Position numbers and translations under genes: made by a program. From Paraburkholderia tuberum STM678 (GTDB taxonomy: Bacteria; Pseudomonadota; Gammaproteobacteria; Burkholderiales; Burkholderiaceae): a DNA stretch of 39,793 nucleotides. The stretch lies in the NCBI RefSeq assembly GCF_902833905.1, contig NZ_CADFGP010000061.1, forward strand, positions 1-39,793. The letters run 5' to 3'. The notes below the pieces were generated by a model. The model ran no database searches. It was not told the DNA's origin and saw only the letters and a program-made list of their open reading frames with translations. Positions 16,662 through 25,248 of this stretch are shown here, in pieces; positions within the stretch are counted from its first letter, which is position 1; the number at the start of each line of letters is the position of its first letter.

Positions 16662-17411
16662 ATGGCTGAACGCATCGTCGCCCGCAAGAGCGCCGCCCCA
16701 CCGAAAACCACGCGCGCGAAGTCGTCCACGCCGGCTCGCGCGCCGCGGGCGGGCGCAAAAAAGCCGGTCCAGCGGGAAAGTCTGACCGAGCAGGCTTACG
16801 CGCAGATCGAGGAAGCGATCGTCACCTTGCAGATCGCGCCGGGCACCACGGTTTCCGAACTGTCGTTGAGCGAGATGACCGGCATCGGCCGAACGCCGAT
16901 CCGCGAAGCCATTCAGCGTCTGGCCCGCGAACATCTGATTCTGATCCTGCCGCAGCGCGGTCTGCTTGTGCCCGAGATCGACGTCAAGAAGCAGTTGAAA
17001 CTGCTGAAGACGCGCCGCGAAGTTGAGCGGCTTATCTGCCGAAGCGCCGCACGCAGCGCCACGCCGCAGGAGCGCGAAGTGTTCACGCAGCTTGCCGCGG
17101 AATTCGCCGAGGCCTCCAAGGCCAACGACGATGTGAGCTTCGTGCGGCTCGACCGCGAATTCAACGAGCTTTGTCTCATCGCGGCCCGCAACGAGTTCGC
17201 GGAAGCGTCCATGCGGCTGATGCACGGACTCGCGCGCCGCTTCTGGTACGTCCACTACAAGCAGGCCGCCGATCTTCCGGAGATGGCGCGGCTGCACGGC
17301 GCGGTCGCGGAGGCGATCGCGGCCGGCGACATGGATCTCGCAGGCCAGGCGCTCGATGCGCTTCTCGACAATATCGAGGAGTTCACACGCGCAACGCTGG
17401 TCGAAATCTGA
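16662..17411 (+). CDS. FCD-domain GntR regulator, first of a tandem pair
   Basis: Regulator of 249 residues. A basic, Ala/Lys/Pro-rich tail of about 38 residues precedes the winged helix (about 40-105: SLTEQAYAQIEEAIVTLQI, APGTTVSELSLSEMTGIGRT, PIREAIQRLAREHLILILPQ). The FCD domain covers about 120-235. Its usual FH metal ligand is Asn here (RLDREFNELCLIAARN), while MARLHGAVAEAIAAGD keeps a later His, so metal binding may be altered. The start at 16662 is the family-like one. The frame opens earlier at 16599. It probably controls the hydrolase-hydroxylase-mdc block. It stands 10 bp before a clear paralogue, so the two are co-transcribed. Confidence 0.88.
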   Translation: MAERIVARKSAAPPKTTRAKSSTPARAPRAGAKKPVQRESLTEQAYAQIEEAIVTLQIAPGTTVSELSLSEMTGIGRTPIREAIQRLAREHLILILPQRGLLVPEIDVKKQLKLLKTRREVERLICRSAARSATPQEREVFTQLAAEFAEASKANDDVSFVRLDREFNELCLIAARNEFAEASMRLMHGLARRFWYVHYKQAADLPEMARLHGAVAEAIAAGDMDLAGQALDALLDNIEEFTRATLVEI

Positions 17412-17421
17412 TCGATCCGTC

Positions 17422-18141
17422 ATGACGGCACGGCGGCCCGCCCGGACGCTTCCCGACGCCCATCGCGGCGGAGGTTCGGTCGCGTCGCTGACCTTGCGCG
17501 CCTATCGGCTGCTCGAGGAAGCGATCGTGACGCAAAGCATCGCGCCTGGCTCAACCGTCACAGAGGCTCAGTTGAGCGAGCTGATCGGCATGAGCCGCAT
17601 GTCCACGCGCGAAGCCGTGCGGCGTCTCGCACGCGAGAATCTTCTGGTGGTGCTGCCCAAGCGCGGCATCGTCGTACGGCCCATCGATCCACATGCGCAA
17701 TTGCGCTTGCTCGAAACCCGTCGCGAAGTGGAGCGCCTGCTCGCGCGTCTCGTCGCACGCGAAAGCAATGATGCGCAAAAGGCGACGTTGCGCGAGCTGG
17801 CGAGCCGCTTCGAAGCGGCCGCGCAACACGCCGACACGCTTGCCTTCGTGCACGCCGACAAGTCCTTCAACGATCTGTGTCTCGCGAGTTGCAAGAACGA
17901 CTTCGTGGTGGATGCGATGCGCCTGATGCAAGGCCCGTCGCGCCGCTTCTGGTTCCAGCGCTCGCGCGACGCAGAAATCATCGCCGAATCCGGCAGCCTG
18001 CACGCGGCCCTCGCGCTCGCGATGGCCAGCGGCAATGCCGACTCCGCCGCGCGCGCAAGTGATCGCCTGCTCGACAGCGCCGAGCGCATCGCGCGCCGTG
18101 CCATCGAGGAAGCCGCCCGCGCGCTTCCCGCAGTCCGCTAG
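17422..18141 (+). CDS. FCD-domain GntR regulator, second of a tandem pair
   Basis: Regulator of 239 residues, parallel to its upstream neighbour over the whole length. Winged helix at about 20-90: RAYRLLEEAIVTQSIAPGST, VTEAQLSELIGMSRMSTREA, VRRLARENLLVVLPKRGIVV. Both proteins share (E/K)TRREVERL at the start of the FCD domain. The first metal-ligand position is again Asn (ADKSFNDLCLASCKND), and a His remains in ESGSLHAALALAMASG. The pair looks like an old tandem duplication that may act as homodimers with different signals or as a heterodimer. The gene ends 167 bp before mdcA. Confidence 0.88.
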   Translation: MTARRPARTLPDAHRGGGSVASLTLRAYRLLEEAIVTQSIAPGSTVTEAQLSELIGMSRMSTREAVRRLARENLLVVLPKRGIVVRPIDPHAQLRLLETRREVERLLARLVARESNDAQKATLRELASRFEAAAQHADTLAFVHADKSFNDLCLASCKNDFVVDAMRLMQGPSRRFWFQRSRDAEIIAESGSLHAALALAMASGNADSAARASDRLLDSAERIARRAIEEAARALPAVR

Positions 18142-18225
18142 AACGCGCATTCCGCGCCTTTCATAGGGTAAACGTCCTTTGCCTGCCAGGCCGGTCTGAA
18201 CTACGCTTTGCAATTGATAAATATC

Positions 18226-18239
18226 AGTAACATATAAGT
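18226..18239. promoter_or_regulatory. Operator candidate, site 3 of 3, upstream of mdcA
   Basis: AGTAACATATAAGT matches the site-1 core ACTAACATATCAGT at 12 of 14 positions, 69 bp before the mdcA start. The flank also repeats ATATCAGTA seen in site 1. The surrounding AT-rich stretch (18208-18240) is the best candidate for the mdc promoter. Confidence 0.5.
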
Positions 18240-18308
18240 TGACGTGCAGTTGCGGACAACTTGGCTCATTGTGCTGAACGGCGGTGCACGCCACGATCGG
18301 GAGACTTC

Positions 18309-19970
18309 ATGAAGCGTGATGCACAGGTTCAATGGAACGCGCTCGCTCAGAGCAAGGCCGCGCGCCTCGCGCGGGCGACGCACGTGACGGATGGGAAGTT
18401 CGTCGAAGCGGGCAGCATGACGTCGCTGCTCGAGGCGGTCCTGGAGCCGGGCGATCGCGTGTGCATCGAGGGGAATAATCAGAAGCACGCGGACTTTCTC
18501 TCAGCGGCGCTGGCGAAGGCGAATTCGCAGACCGTGCACGATCTGCACATCGTTCAGTCGAACATCGCGCTGCCGCAGCATCTGGATATCTTCGACAAGG
18601 GCATCGCGCGTAAGCTCGACTTCTCGTACTCCGGTCCGCAAGGCGTGCGCATGGCGCAGCTCATCGATGCGGGCAAGGTGAAGGTCGGCGCCATTCATAC
18701 CTACCTCGAGCTCTACGGCCGTTACTTCTGCGATCTCACGCCGCGCGTGTGCTTCATCGCCGCACAGAGCGCGGACCGCGACGGCAATCTCTACACCGGG
18801 CCGAACACCGAGGACACGCCTGCCGTAGTGGAGGCGACGGCGTTCAAGAACGGCATCGTGATCGCGCAGGTGAACGAACTGGTCGATCGCGTGCCGCGTG
18901 TTGACGTGCCCGCCGACTGGGTCAACTTCGTCGTGCGCGCGCCGAAGCCGCACTACATCGAACCGATCTTCACGCGCGATCCCGCGGCGATCACGGAGAT
19001 CCAGATCCTGATGGCGATGATGGTCATCAAGGGCATCTACGCGAAATACGGCGTGACGCGCCTGAATCACGGCATTGGCTTTGATACAGCCGCCATCGAG
19101 CTGCTGCTGCCGACCTATGCCGAAAGCCTCAGTCTGCGCGGCAGGATCTGCACGCATATGTCGGTGAATCCGTGCCCGACGCTGATTCCGGCGATCGAAT
19201 CGGGTTTCGTGCAGTCGATTCATTCCGCCGGCTCCGAACTGGGCATGGAAGCGTACGTCGCCGCGCGTCCCGACGTGTTCTTCACTGGGCCGGACGGCAG
19301 CCTGCGGTCGAACCGCGTGTTCTGCCAGCTTGCCGGGCATTACTCGGATCTCTTCATCGGCTCGACGCTGCAGGTCGATCTGCAAGGCAACAGTTCGACC
19401 GCCACGAAGAGCCGCATGACCGGCTTCGGCGGTGCGCCGAATTTCGGTTGTGATTCGCGCGCGCGCCGCCATACGAGCGACGCGTGGCTCAAGGCCGGAC
19501 GCGAGGCATCATCGTCGACGTCGGGCGATGTAATGCCGCGCGGTCGCAAGCTCGTCGTTCAGATGGTAGAAACCTTCGGCGAGAAGATGCAGCCGACCTT
19601 CGTCGAGCAACTCGACGCGTGGGAACTGATGCGCAAGTTCGATCTCGCCTTGCCGCCGGTGATGATCTACGGCGACGACGTCACGCACATCGTGACCGAG
19701 GAAGGCATTGCGAACCTGCTGCTGTGCCGCGATGAAGCGGAACGCGAACAGGCGATACGCGGGGTGAGCGGCTTCACGCCAGCCGGCCTCGCGCGCGACG
19801 AGCGCATGGTCGAACAATTGCGCGTGCGCGGCGCGATCCGCCGACCCGAAGACATGGGCATCAATCCGCTGGACGCGACGCGCGATCTGCTCGCCGCGCG
19901 TTCGATCAAGGATCTGGTGCGCTGGTCGAGCGGCCTCTACGATCCCCCGAAACGCTTTCGCAACTGGTAG
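18309..19970 (+). CDS. mdcA: Malonate decarboxylase alpha subunit (ACP transferase)
   Basis: MdcA, 553 residues, the usual size. It exchanges the acetyl group on the acyl-carrier subunit for free malonate (acetyl-S-ACP:malonate ACP transferase), so each cycle yields acetate. Recognised by family segments such as SMTSLLEAVLEPGDRVCIEG, GNNQKHADFLSAALAK, LDFSYSGPQGVRMAQLIDAG, ICTHMSVNPCPTLIPAIESG, TGFGGAPNFGCDSRARRH and VTHIVTEEGIANLLLC. It is related to CoA transferases such as the citrate lyase alpha subunit. GGGAG upstream supports ATG 18309 rather than the earlier in-frame ATG at 18261. It opens a tight operon with mdcC, mdcD, mdcE, mdcB and mdcH. Confidence 0.97.
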   Translation: MKRDAQVQWNALAQSKAARLARATHVTDGKFVEAGSMTSLLEAVLEPGDRVCIEGNNQKHADFLSAALAKANSQTVHDLHIVQSNIALPQHLDIFDKGIARKLDFSYSGPQGVRMAQLIDAGKVKVGAIHTYLELYGRYFCDLTPRVCFIAAQSADRDGNLYTGPNTEDTPAVVEATAFKNGIVIAQVNELVDRVPRVDVPADWVNFVVRAPKPHYIEPIFTRDPAAITEIQILMAMMVIKGIYAKYGVTRLNHGIGFDTAAIELLLPTYAESLSLRGRICTHMSVNPCPTLIPAIESGFVQSIHSAGSELGMEAYVAARPDVFFTGPDGSLRSNRVFCQLAGHYSDLFIGSTLQVDLQGNSSTATKSRMTGFGGAPNFGCDSRARRHTSDAWLKAGREASSSTSGDVMPRGRKLVVQMVETFGEKMQPTFVEQLDAWELMRKFDLALPPVMIYGDDVTHIVTEEGIANLLLCRDEAEREQAIRGVSGFTPAGLARDERMVEQLRVRGAIRRPEDMGINPLDATRDLLAARSIKDLVRWSSGLYDPPKRFRNW

Positions 19971-20016
19971 GCCTCCGACTCATTCACGGGATTCATTCAG
20001 CAAGGAGCATCGGGCA

Positions 20017-20331
20017 ATGGAGCAGCTCTGCTTTTCGTTCGACGGCCTCGAGTCAAGCGATCGAGGCGTGTACGCGATCGCTGGCGTGGTGGCCTCGGGC
20101 GATGTCGAAATTCTGGTCGAACGGCACGCGCTCGACGGCCGCTGCGAGATCGACATCCGCACATCCGTGCACGGCTTCGAAACGACCTGGCGCGCGGTGA
20201 TGCAGCGCTTCGTCGCGACGCGGCCGCTCGCCAACACGCGCGTCATCGTCAATGACAGTGGAGCGACTCCCGCTGTTGTCAGCCTGCGTCTCGCGCAGGC
20301 CGCACAGGCACTCGATGAGGCACCGGAATGA
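20017..20331 (+). CDS. mdcC: Malonate decarboxylase acyl carrier protein (delta subunit)
   Basis: Small carrier subunit of 104 residues that bears the 2'-(5''-phosphoribosyl)-3'-dephospho-CoA prosthetic group. The modified Ser should be Ser27 in GVVASGDVEIL, which lines up with the VGSGDLE site of Klebsiella MdcC. The C-terminal VNDSGATPAVVSLRLAQA segment is the other family hallmark. Its thioester carries acetyl and malonyl groups between MdcA and the MdcD-MdcE decarboxylase. It ends in an ATGA overlap with mdcD. Confidence 0.95.
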   Translation: MEQLCFSFDGLESSDRGVYAIAGVVASGDVEILVERHALDGRCEIDIRTSVHGFETTWRAVMQRFVATRPLANTRVIVNDSGATPAVVSLRLAQAAQALDEAPE

Positions 20332-21281
20332 ATATCCATGACGGAGTGCCTCTCAACCGAACGACGCCGCGCCAGCGTAGCTATCAGGAGGCGAGCGCGC
20401 GCGAACGCGCGCACGGCCTGTGCGACGCGGGCAGCTTCACAGAATGGCTCGATCCGCGCGAGCGGCTCACGAGTCCGCATCTTGCCGCGCTGGATGTGCC
20501 CGTCGCGTTCGACGACGGCGTGGTGATCGGCGCGGGACGCATAGCCGGCGAGCGGGTGTTCGTCGCCGCGCAGGAAGGCCGCTTCATGGGCGGCGCGGTC
20601 GGCGAGATCCACGGCGCGAAGCTCACTGGTCTCATCAGGCGCGCGGAGAAGGAACGGCCTGCCGCCGTCATTCTGATGCTCGAAACCGGCGGTGTGAGGC
20701 TGCACGAGGCGAACGCAGGGCTCGTCGCAATCTCCGAGATCCAGCGCGCCGTGTTCGATGCCCGCCGCGCGCGCGTGCCAGTAATCGTTCTGATCGGTGG
20801 CGGCAACGGCTGTTACGGAGGCATGGGGATCGTCGCCCGCTGCTGCGATGCCATCGTGATGAGCGAGGCCGCGCGGCTGTCCGTGTCGGGGCCGGAGGTG
20901 ATCGAGACGGCGCAGGGCGTCGAGGAATTCGACGCGAAGGATCGCGCGCTCGTTTGGCGCACGATGGGCGGCAAGCATCGGTATCTGCTGGGCGAGATCG
21001 ACCGCTTCGTCGACGACGAACTGGCTGCGTTCCGGCAGGGCGCCGCGGCCTATCTGAATCGGTCGGCGCCACTCGATCTCGATGCCGTGCTGGCCGAACA
21101 TTCGCGGCTCGAAGAGCGCCTCGCGCGTTTCGGCGCCTGCGAGGATGCACTCGATATCTGGGCCGCAATGGGCATCGACGACGCGGCGCGCATCACTGCG
21201 CTCGACACCGATGCATTTCTGGAAGCAGCGACGTCCGCGCGCGCTTCCACACGGGAGGAGCACACAGATGACGCTCGCTGA
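20328..21281 (+). CDS. mdcD: Malonate decarboxylase beta subunit
   Basis: MdcD, 317 residues. With MdcE it decarboxylates malonyl-S-ACP to acetyl-S-ACP. It has the carboxyltransferase (crotonase-like) fold: FVAAQEGRFMGGAVGEIHGA, ILMLETGGVRLHEANAGL, IVLIGGGNGCYGGMGIVARC with the Gly-rich oxyanion region, and LSVSGPEVIETAQGVEEFD. It starts 4 bp inside the mdcC end (ATGA) and overlaps mdcE by 14 bp, which signals translational coupling and balanced subunit production. Confidence 0.96.
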   Translation: MNIHDGVPLNRTTPRQRSYQEASARERAHGLCDAGSFTEWLDPRERLTSPHLAALDVPVAFDDGVVIGAGRIAGERVFVAAQEGRFMGGAVGEIHGAKLTGLIRRAEKERPAAVILMLETGGVRLHEANAGLVAISEIQRAVFDARRARVPVIVLIGGGNGCYGGMGIVARCCDAIVMSEAARLSVSGPEVIETAQGVEEFDAKDRALVWRTMGGKHRYLLGEIDRFVDDELAAFRQGAAAYLNRSAPLDLDAVLAEHSRLEERLARFGACEDALDIWAAMGIDDAARITALDTDAFLEAATSARASTREEHTDDAR

Positions 21282-21972
21282 ATTGCTCGACAGTCTTTTT
21301 CCCACCGGTCATCGCACGACGGTGGAATCGGGCGTGATCGCGGGCGCGGGTACGCGCGTGCGAGGCGATGTGGCGCTGATCGGCACCGTAGACCACGCGC
21401 CGATCGGCGTCGATACCGCGCTTGCGCTCGCATCGCATGTGCTGCGCGTAGTGCAGGAGAAGCCACGCATGCCGATCCTGCTGCTCGTCGACAATGCCGG
21501 CCAACGGCTCTCGCGGCGTGACGAACTATTCGGCAATAACGGGTATCTCGCGCATTTGGCGAAATGTCTTGAGGTCGCGCGAGCGCGCGGGCATCGCGTG
21601 TTGAGCCTCGTCTACGATCAGGCGGTCTCGGGCGGTTTTCTGGCCGCGGGAATGATCGCGGATCGCACGTACGCGCTGCCGGATGCGCGCATTCATGTGA
21701 TGAACCTACCCGCGATGAGCCGCATTACGCAGATTCCGCTCGACCGGCTGGAGACGCTGTGCGCGAACTCGGCCGTGTTTGCGCCGGGCGTGCCGAGTTT
21801 TCACAAGCTCGGCATCGTCGAGGGTGTGTGGGACGGCGATCTGGCTGCGGCGCTCGAGGACGCGCTCGAGGCATCGTCGAACGAAGACACGCGTAGCGAA
21901 ACAGGGCGCGCGCGAGGCGGCCGCATGCTGGCTGCGGACATCGTCGGACGCGTGCTGGAGGCGGCCGCATGA
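21268..21972 (+). CDS. mdcE: Malonate decarboxylase gamma subunit
   Basis: MdcE, 234 residues, partner of MdcD and also of the carboxyltransferase fold. Visible segments: MTLAELLDSLFPTGHR, ILLLVDNAGQRLSRRDE, RVLSLVYDQAVSGGFLAAGM (Gly-rich catalytic loop), IHVMNLPAMSRITQIPLDRL and VFAPGVPSFHKLGIVEGVW. The start at 21268 is set by an excellent GGGAGGAG site 7 bases upstream. The frame is open much farther, but that part is antisense-like and overlaps mdcD. It overlaps mdcB by an ATGA. Confidence 0.96.
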   Translation: MTLAELLDSLFPTGHRTTVESGVIAGAGTRVRGDVALIGTVDHAPIGVDTALALASHVLRVVQEKPRMPILLLVDNAGQRLSRRDELFGNNGYLAHLAKCLEVARARGHRVLSLVYDQAVSGGFLAAGMIADRTYALPDARIHVMNLPAMSRITQIPLDRLETLCANSAVFAPGVPSFHKLGIVEGVWDGDLAAALEDALEASSNEDTRSETGRARGGRMLAADIVGRVLEAAA

Positions 21973-22838
21973 GCCTGACGCCTGATCTCGCGCAACCGTC
22001 GTCCGGGTTCGCAACCGACGAGTTTGCGTGCGCCGTGGCGCGCGCGGCCATCGGTGCGCTGTACGCCGAAGTGATGCTCGACCCGAAGCCCGGGCTCGTC
22101 ACGCGTTCCAGTGACGGCAGTCATCGCGATATGAGCGCTGCGCTGTTCGTGCGCAGCCTGTTCGCCTTGCGGCATTACTTCGCGCGCATCGCACGGGCGG
22201 GCGAGCACGGCGCGCCGTTCGACGGACTGCGGCGTCTCGGCATCGAGGCGGAATGCGCGATGTCGCGCGCGACGCGCGGTGTCAACACGCATCGTGGCGC
22301 GATCTTCACGCTCGGCTTGCTCGCGGCCGCAGCCGGCGCGCTGCATGCACAGGGCGCCCATCCCGATGTGAACGTGTTGTGTGCGACAGTGAGCCGGCGA
22401 TACGGCGCCGCGATTCTGGCCAGCCATGCGGATGCGCGCCCGAGCCACGGAACGCGTGTGAACGCCGTGTATGGAATCGCGGGCGCGCGCGAAGTCGCCG
22501 CACACGGCTTTCGCGTGCTGTGCGAAGCCGCCTTTCCGGCGCTCGAAGGCGCGCTCGCGAATGGCCTGTCGCGCGAGCTTGCCGCCGTGCAGACCCTGTT
22601 CGCGGTGATGGCCGTACTCGACGACACCAATCTGTTTCATCGCGGAGGCCGCGCGGGCGTCGAGTTCGTGAAGCGAGAGAGCCGGGCGTTTCTCGCAGAG
22701 GGCGGCGTGCTCGCGCCAAACTGGCGGCAGCGCGCGAGTTCGCTCAATGCCGCGTTCATGCGGCGCAATCTCAGTCCCGGCGGTGCGGCCGACATGCTTT
22801 CCGCGACGCTGTTCATTCGCGCATTGCAATCGCTCTGA
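21969..22838 (+). CDS. mdcB: Triphosphoribosyl-dephospho-CoA synthase
   Basis: MdcB (CitG family), 289 residues. It makes 2'-(5''-triphosphoribosyl)-3'-dephospho-CoA from ATP and dephospho-CoA, the precursor of the MdcC prosthetic group. Family motifs: LYAEVMLDPKPGLVTR, SRATRGVNTHRGAIFTLGLL, VLDDTNLFHRGGRAGVEF and RRNLSPGGAADMLSATLF. Here it sits after mdcE, whereas it follows mdcA in several described clusters. MdcG, the transferase that loads this precursor on apo-MdcC, is not encoded in the window. Confidence 0.95.
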   Translation: MSLTPDLAQPSSGFATDEFACAVARAAIGALYAEVMLDPKPGLVTRSSDGSHRDMSAALFVRSLFALRHYFARIARAGEHGAPFDGLRRLGIEAECAMSRATRGVNTHRGAIFTLGLLAAAAGALHAQGAHPDVNVLCATVSRRYGAAILASHADARPSHGTRVNAVYGIAGAREVAAHGFRVLCEAAFPALEGALANGLSRELAAVQTLFAVMAVLDDTNLFHRGGRAGVEFVKRESRAFLAEGGVLAPNWRQRASSLNAAFMRRNLSPGGAADMLSATLFIRALQSL

Positions 22839-22842
22839 CGTC

Positions 22843-23769
22843 ATGGGCCTCGTCATTCTCTGTCCTGGGCAAGGCACGCAGCACGCGGGAATGTTCGCGA
22901 CACTTGCTGGCGATCCGCTCGTGCGTGAAGTGATCGAGGCCGCGAGCGATCTCGTCGATATCGATTTGCTGCGGCTCGAAGTAGCTGCGCCAGGCGCACG
23001 CCTGTTCGACAATGCCATCGCTCAACCGCTCGTGTGCGCCGCCGTGCTGGGCGCCTGGCGCGCGCTGGCACCGCGCATCGAAGCACCGCCGCTCGCATTC
23101 GCTGGCTACAGCGTCGGCGAGATTGCGGCGTATGGCTGCGCGGGCGCGCTCGATTTCGCCGGCACGCTGCAACTCGCACAACGCCGCGCCGCGCTGATGG
23201 ACGCCTGCGCGCGCGCACGCGGCGGCATGCTCGCGCTGCGCGGCCTGAGCGAAGCGCACGTGAGCGCGTTATGCGCCGGGCGCGAGGCGGCGATCGCCAT
23301 CGCCAATGGCGACGATCACTTCGTCGTGGGCGGCGCGCACGACGCGCTCGATGCCATCGAACAGCACGCCGTCCAGGAGGGCGCACACACCGTGCGGCGT
23401 CTGTCCGTGGCGATCGTCTCGCATTCCGCCGCGCTGAGCGATGCCGCCTCCGAATTCGAACTCGTGCTGGCCGCGTGCGGCGCGCATGATCCGGGCATTC
23501 CGGTTTTCGCCGGCATCGACGGCTCGGTGGTCGATGCATGGCCCCGCGCGACCCGGTGTCTCTCCGCGCAGCTACGACAGGCGATCCGCTGGGATCTATG
23601 CATGGAGTCGGCGATCGAGCGCGGCGCGACGGCCTTCTTCGAACTTGGTCCCGGCGCAGCGCTGTCGCGCATGCTTCAACTAAGCCATCCCGGCGTGCCG
23701 GCACGGTCGCTCGCGGATTTCCGCACCATTAGCGGCGCGGCGCGCTGGATAGAGTCGGTGGTGTCCTGA
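22843..23769 (+). CDS. mdcH: Malonate decarboxylase malonyl-CoA:ACP transacylase (epsilon subunit)
   Basis: MdcH, 308 residues, an FabD-type acyltransferase. It primes the carrier protein with malonyl from malonyl-CoA so that the acetyl/malonyl exchange cycle can begin. Motifs: ILCPGQGTQHAGMF (oxyanion loop), nucleophile Ser in FAGYSVGEIAAYG, which is the MdcH form of the FabD GHSLGE elbow, and the catalytic His in VAIVSHSAALSDAAS. FFELGPGAALSRML lies near the end. ATG 22843 is chosen as the start of the family-like sequence MGLVILCPGQ. It begins 4 bp after mdcB and ends the mdc operon proper. Confidence 0.95.
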   Translation: MGLVILCPGQGTQHAGMFATLAGDPLVREVIEAASDLVDIDLLRLEVAAPGARLFDNAIAQPLVCAAVLGAWRALAPRIEAPPLAFAGYSVGEIAAYGCAGALDFAGTLQLAQRRAALMDACARARGGMLALRGLSEAHVSALCAGREAAIAIANGDDHFVVGGAHDALDAIEQHAVQEGAHTVRRLSVAIVSHSAALSDAASEFELVLAACGAHDPGIPVFAGIDGSVVDAWPRATRCLSAQLRQAIRWDLCMESAIERGATAFFELGPGAALSRMLQLSHPGVPARSLADFRTISGAARWIESVVS

Positions 23770-23813
23770 GTTGCCCTTCGCCCCTTCGCCCATCACTGTG
23801 AGAGGAGACACTC

Positions 23814-25163
23814 ATGAAACAAGCGAAGCATGACGAGCCTGCGACGGCTCATTCGAGAACCCGCTGGCTACAGCTCGTGATCGGCATTCTATGCATGGGC
23901 TTGGTGGCCAATCTGCAGTACAGCTGGACCCTTTTCGTCCGGCCGATGCACGACACCATGGGCTGGCCCGAATCGAGCATTCAGCTGGCGTTCTCGATCT
24001 TCATCATCGTCGAGACGTGGCTCGTGCCGGTAGAAGGGATGCTGGTGGACCGTTTTGGCCCGCGTCCCCTGGTGGCTGGCGGGGCGGTGCTGATCTTCAT
24101 CGCCTGGACGATGAATTCGACGGTGCACTCGCTGCCAATGCTCTATGCCGCCGCGGTGGTGTCCGGGCTCGGTGCGGGCTGCGTGTACGGCACGTGCGTG
24201 GGCAACGCGCTCAAGTGGTTCCCGGAGAAGCGCGGTTTTGCCTCCGGATTGACGGCGGCGGGCTTCGGTGTCGGCGCGGCGCTGACGGTGATTCCGATCG
24301 CCAATGCGATCAAGGCGAACGGCTATCAGAACGCTTTCTCGACCTTCGCCATGGTGCTGGGCGGTGCGATTCTGGTCCTTTCGCTTTTCATGGTGCGCCC
24401 GGCGACCGGGCTGCGCGCGAAGGCGGTATCGCGCAAGGTCATCGAAACGCGGCACAACTTCACGACCGGGCAGATGCTGCGTACGCCGGTGTTCTGGGTC
24501 ATGTACCTCATCTTCACCGCGATCTGCGCGGGCGGACTGATCGCGACGGCACAAATCGGACCTATTGCGCGTGATTTCGGGATCGCGAAGATGCCGATCG
24601 TCGTGCTGGGGACGGTGCTACCGCTTCTCACACTGACGCTGTCAATCGACAATCTCGTGAATGGGCTCACACGACCGCTGTGCGGCTTCATTTCCGACAA
24701 GTTCGGACGTGAGAACACGATGTCCATCGTGTTCCTCGGCGAAGGCGCAGCGCTGATCGGTTTAGTCCAGTTCGGCCAGTCACCGGTCGGCTTTCTGATC
24801 TTCGCGCCGCTCATCTTCCTGTTCTGGGGCGAGATCTACGCGATTTCCTCAGCGCTGGTCGGCGATACCTTCGGCAACAAGCACGTGACGGCCAACGCGG
24901 GCGCGCTTTACACGACCAAGGGCACGGCCGCCTTGCTGGTGCCGCTCGGCAGCCTTATCAAAGAAACGACGGGAAGTTGGTCGACGGTGTTCATCGTGTG
25001 CGCGGCAATCAGCGTGATCACGGCTCTTGCTTCCAAGACGGTGCTGGGTCCGATGCGCCGGAGCTTCGTGGAGATGAGCAATCGGGAAGCATTGGCCGAG
25101 GCCGCTCTGGCGTCAAATCACCACGATGTACCCAACACCGGCACTCAGAAGCCGGTCGCGTAA
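23814..25163 (+). CDS. OFA-family MFS transporter, probable malonate or related dicarboxylate carrier
   Basis: Major facilitator of 449 residues in the oxalate/formate antiporter family. Twelve hydrophobic helices can be traced. The family pattern shows in LVANLQYSWTLFVRPM, VEGMLVDRFGPRPLVAGG (motif A), GAGCVYGTCVGNALKWFP and KRGFASGLTAAGFGVGAALT. In the second half, GLTRPLCGFISDKFGRENTM and ALYTTKGTAALLVPLG follow. GAGAGGAG upstream supports the start. It lies 44 bp after mdcH in the same direction, so malonate uptake, perhaps in exchange for acetate, is the likely job. It takes the place of the MdcL-MdcM or MadLM carriers of other clusters. Confidence 0.9.
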   Translation: MKQAKHDEPATAHSRTRWLQLVIGILCMGLVANLQYSWTLFVRPMHDTMGWPESSIQLAFSIFIIVETWLVPVEGMLVDRFGPRPLVAGGAVLIFIAWTMNSTVHSLPMLYAAAVVSGLGAGCVYGTCVGNALKWFPEKRGFASGLTAAGFGVGAALTVIPIANAIKANGYQNAFSTFAMVLGGAILVLSLFMVRPATGLRAKAVSRKVIETRHNFTTGQMLRTPVFWVMYLIFTAICAGGLIATAQIGPIARDFGIAKMPIVVLGTVLPLLTLTLSIDNLVNGLTRPLCGFISDKFGRENTMSIVFLGEGAALIGLVQFGQSPVGFLIFAPLIFLFWGEIYAISSALVGDTFGNKHVTANAGALYTTKGTAALLVPLGSLIKETTGSWSTVFIVCAAISVITALASKTVLGPMRRSFVEMSNREALAEAALASNHHDVPNTGTQKPVA

Positions 25164-25248
25164 GGAAAGCCGCGCCGATAGAACCTGCGTGCACCCGTCA
25201 ATCGGGGCTCGCTCGTCACGGTGCACCGTTCGTCCAATGGAGGATCAG

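Noticed and set aside
15203..16729. Minus-strand open frame of about 508 residues
   Set aside because: It is fully antisense to the clear MFS transporter at 15191-16585 and is made of His/Arg/Gln-rich low-complexity sequence, a typical shadow frame in GC-rich DNA.
21801..23018. Minus-strand open frame of about 405 residues
   Set aside because: It lies antisense to mdcE, mdcB and mdcH, which are certain. No ribosome binding site or motif.
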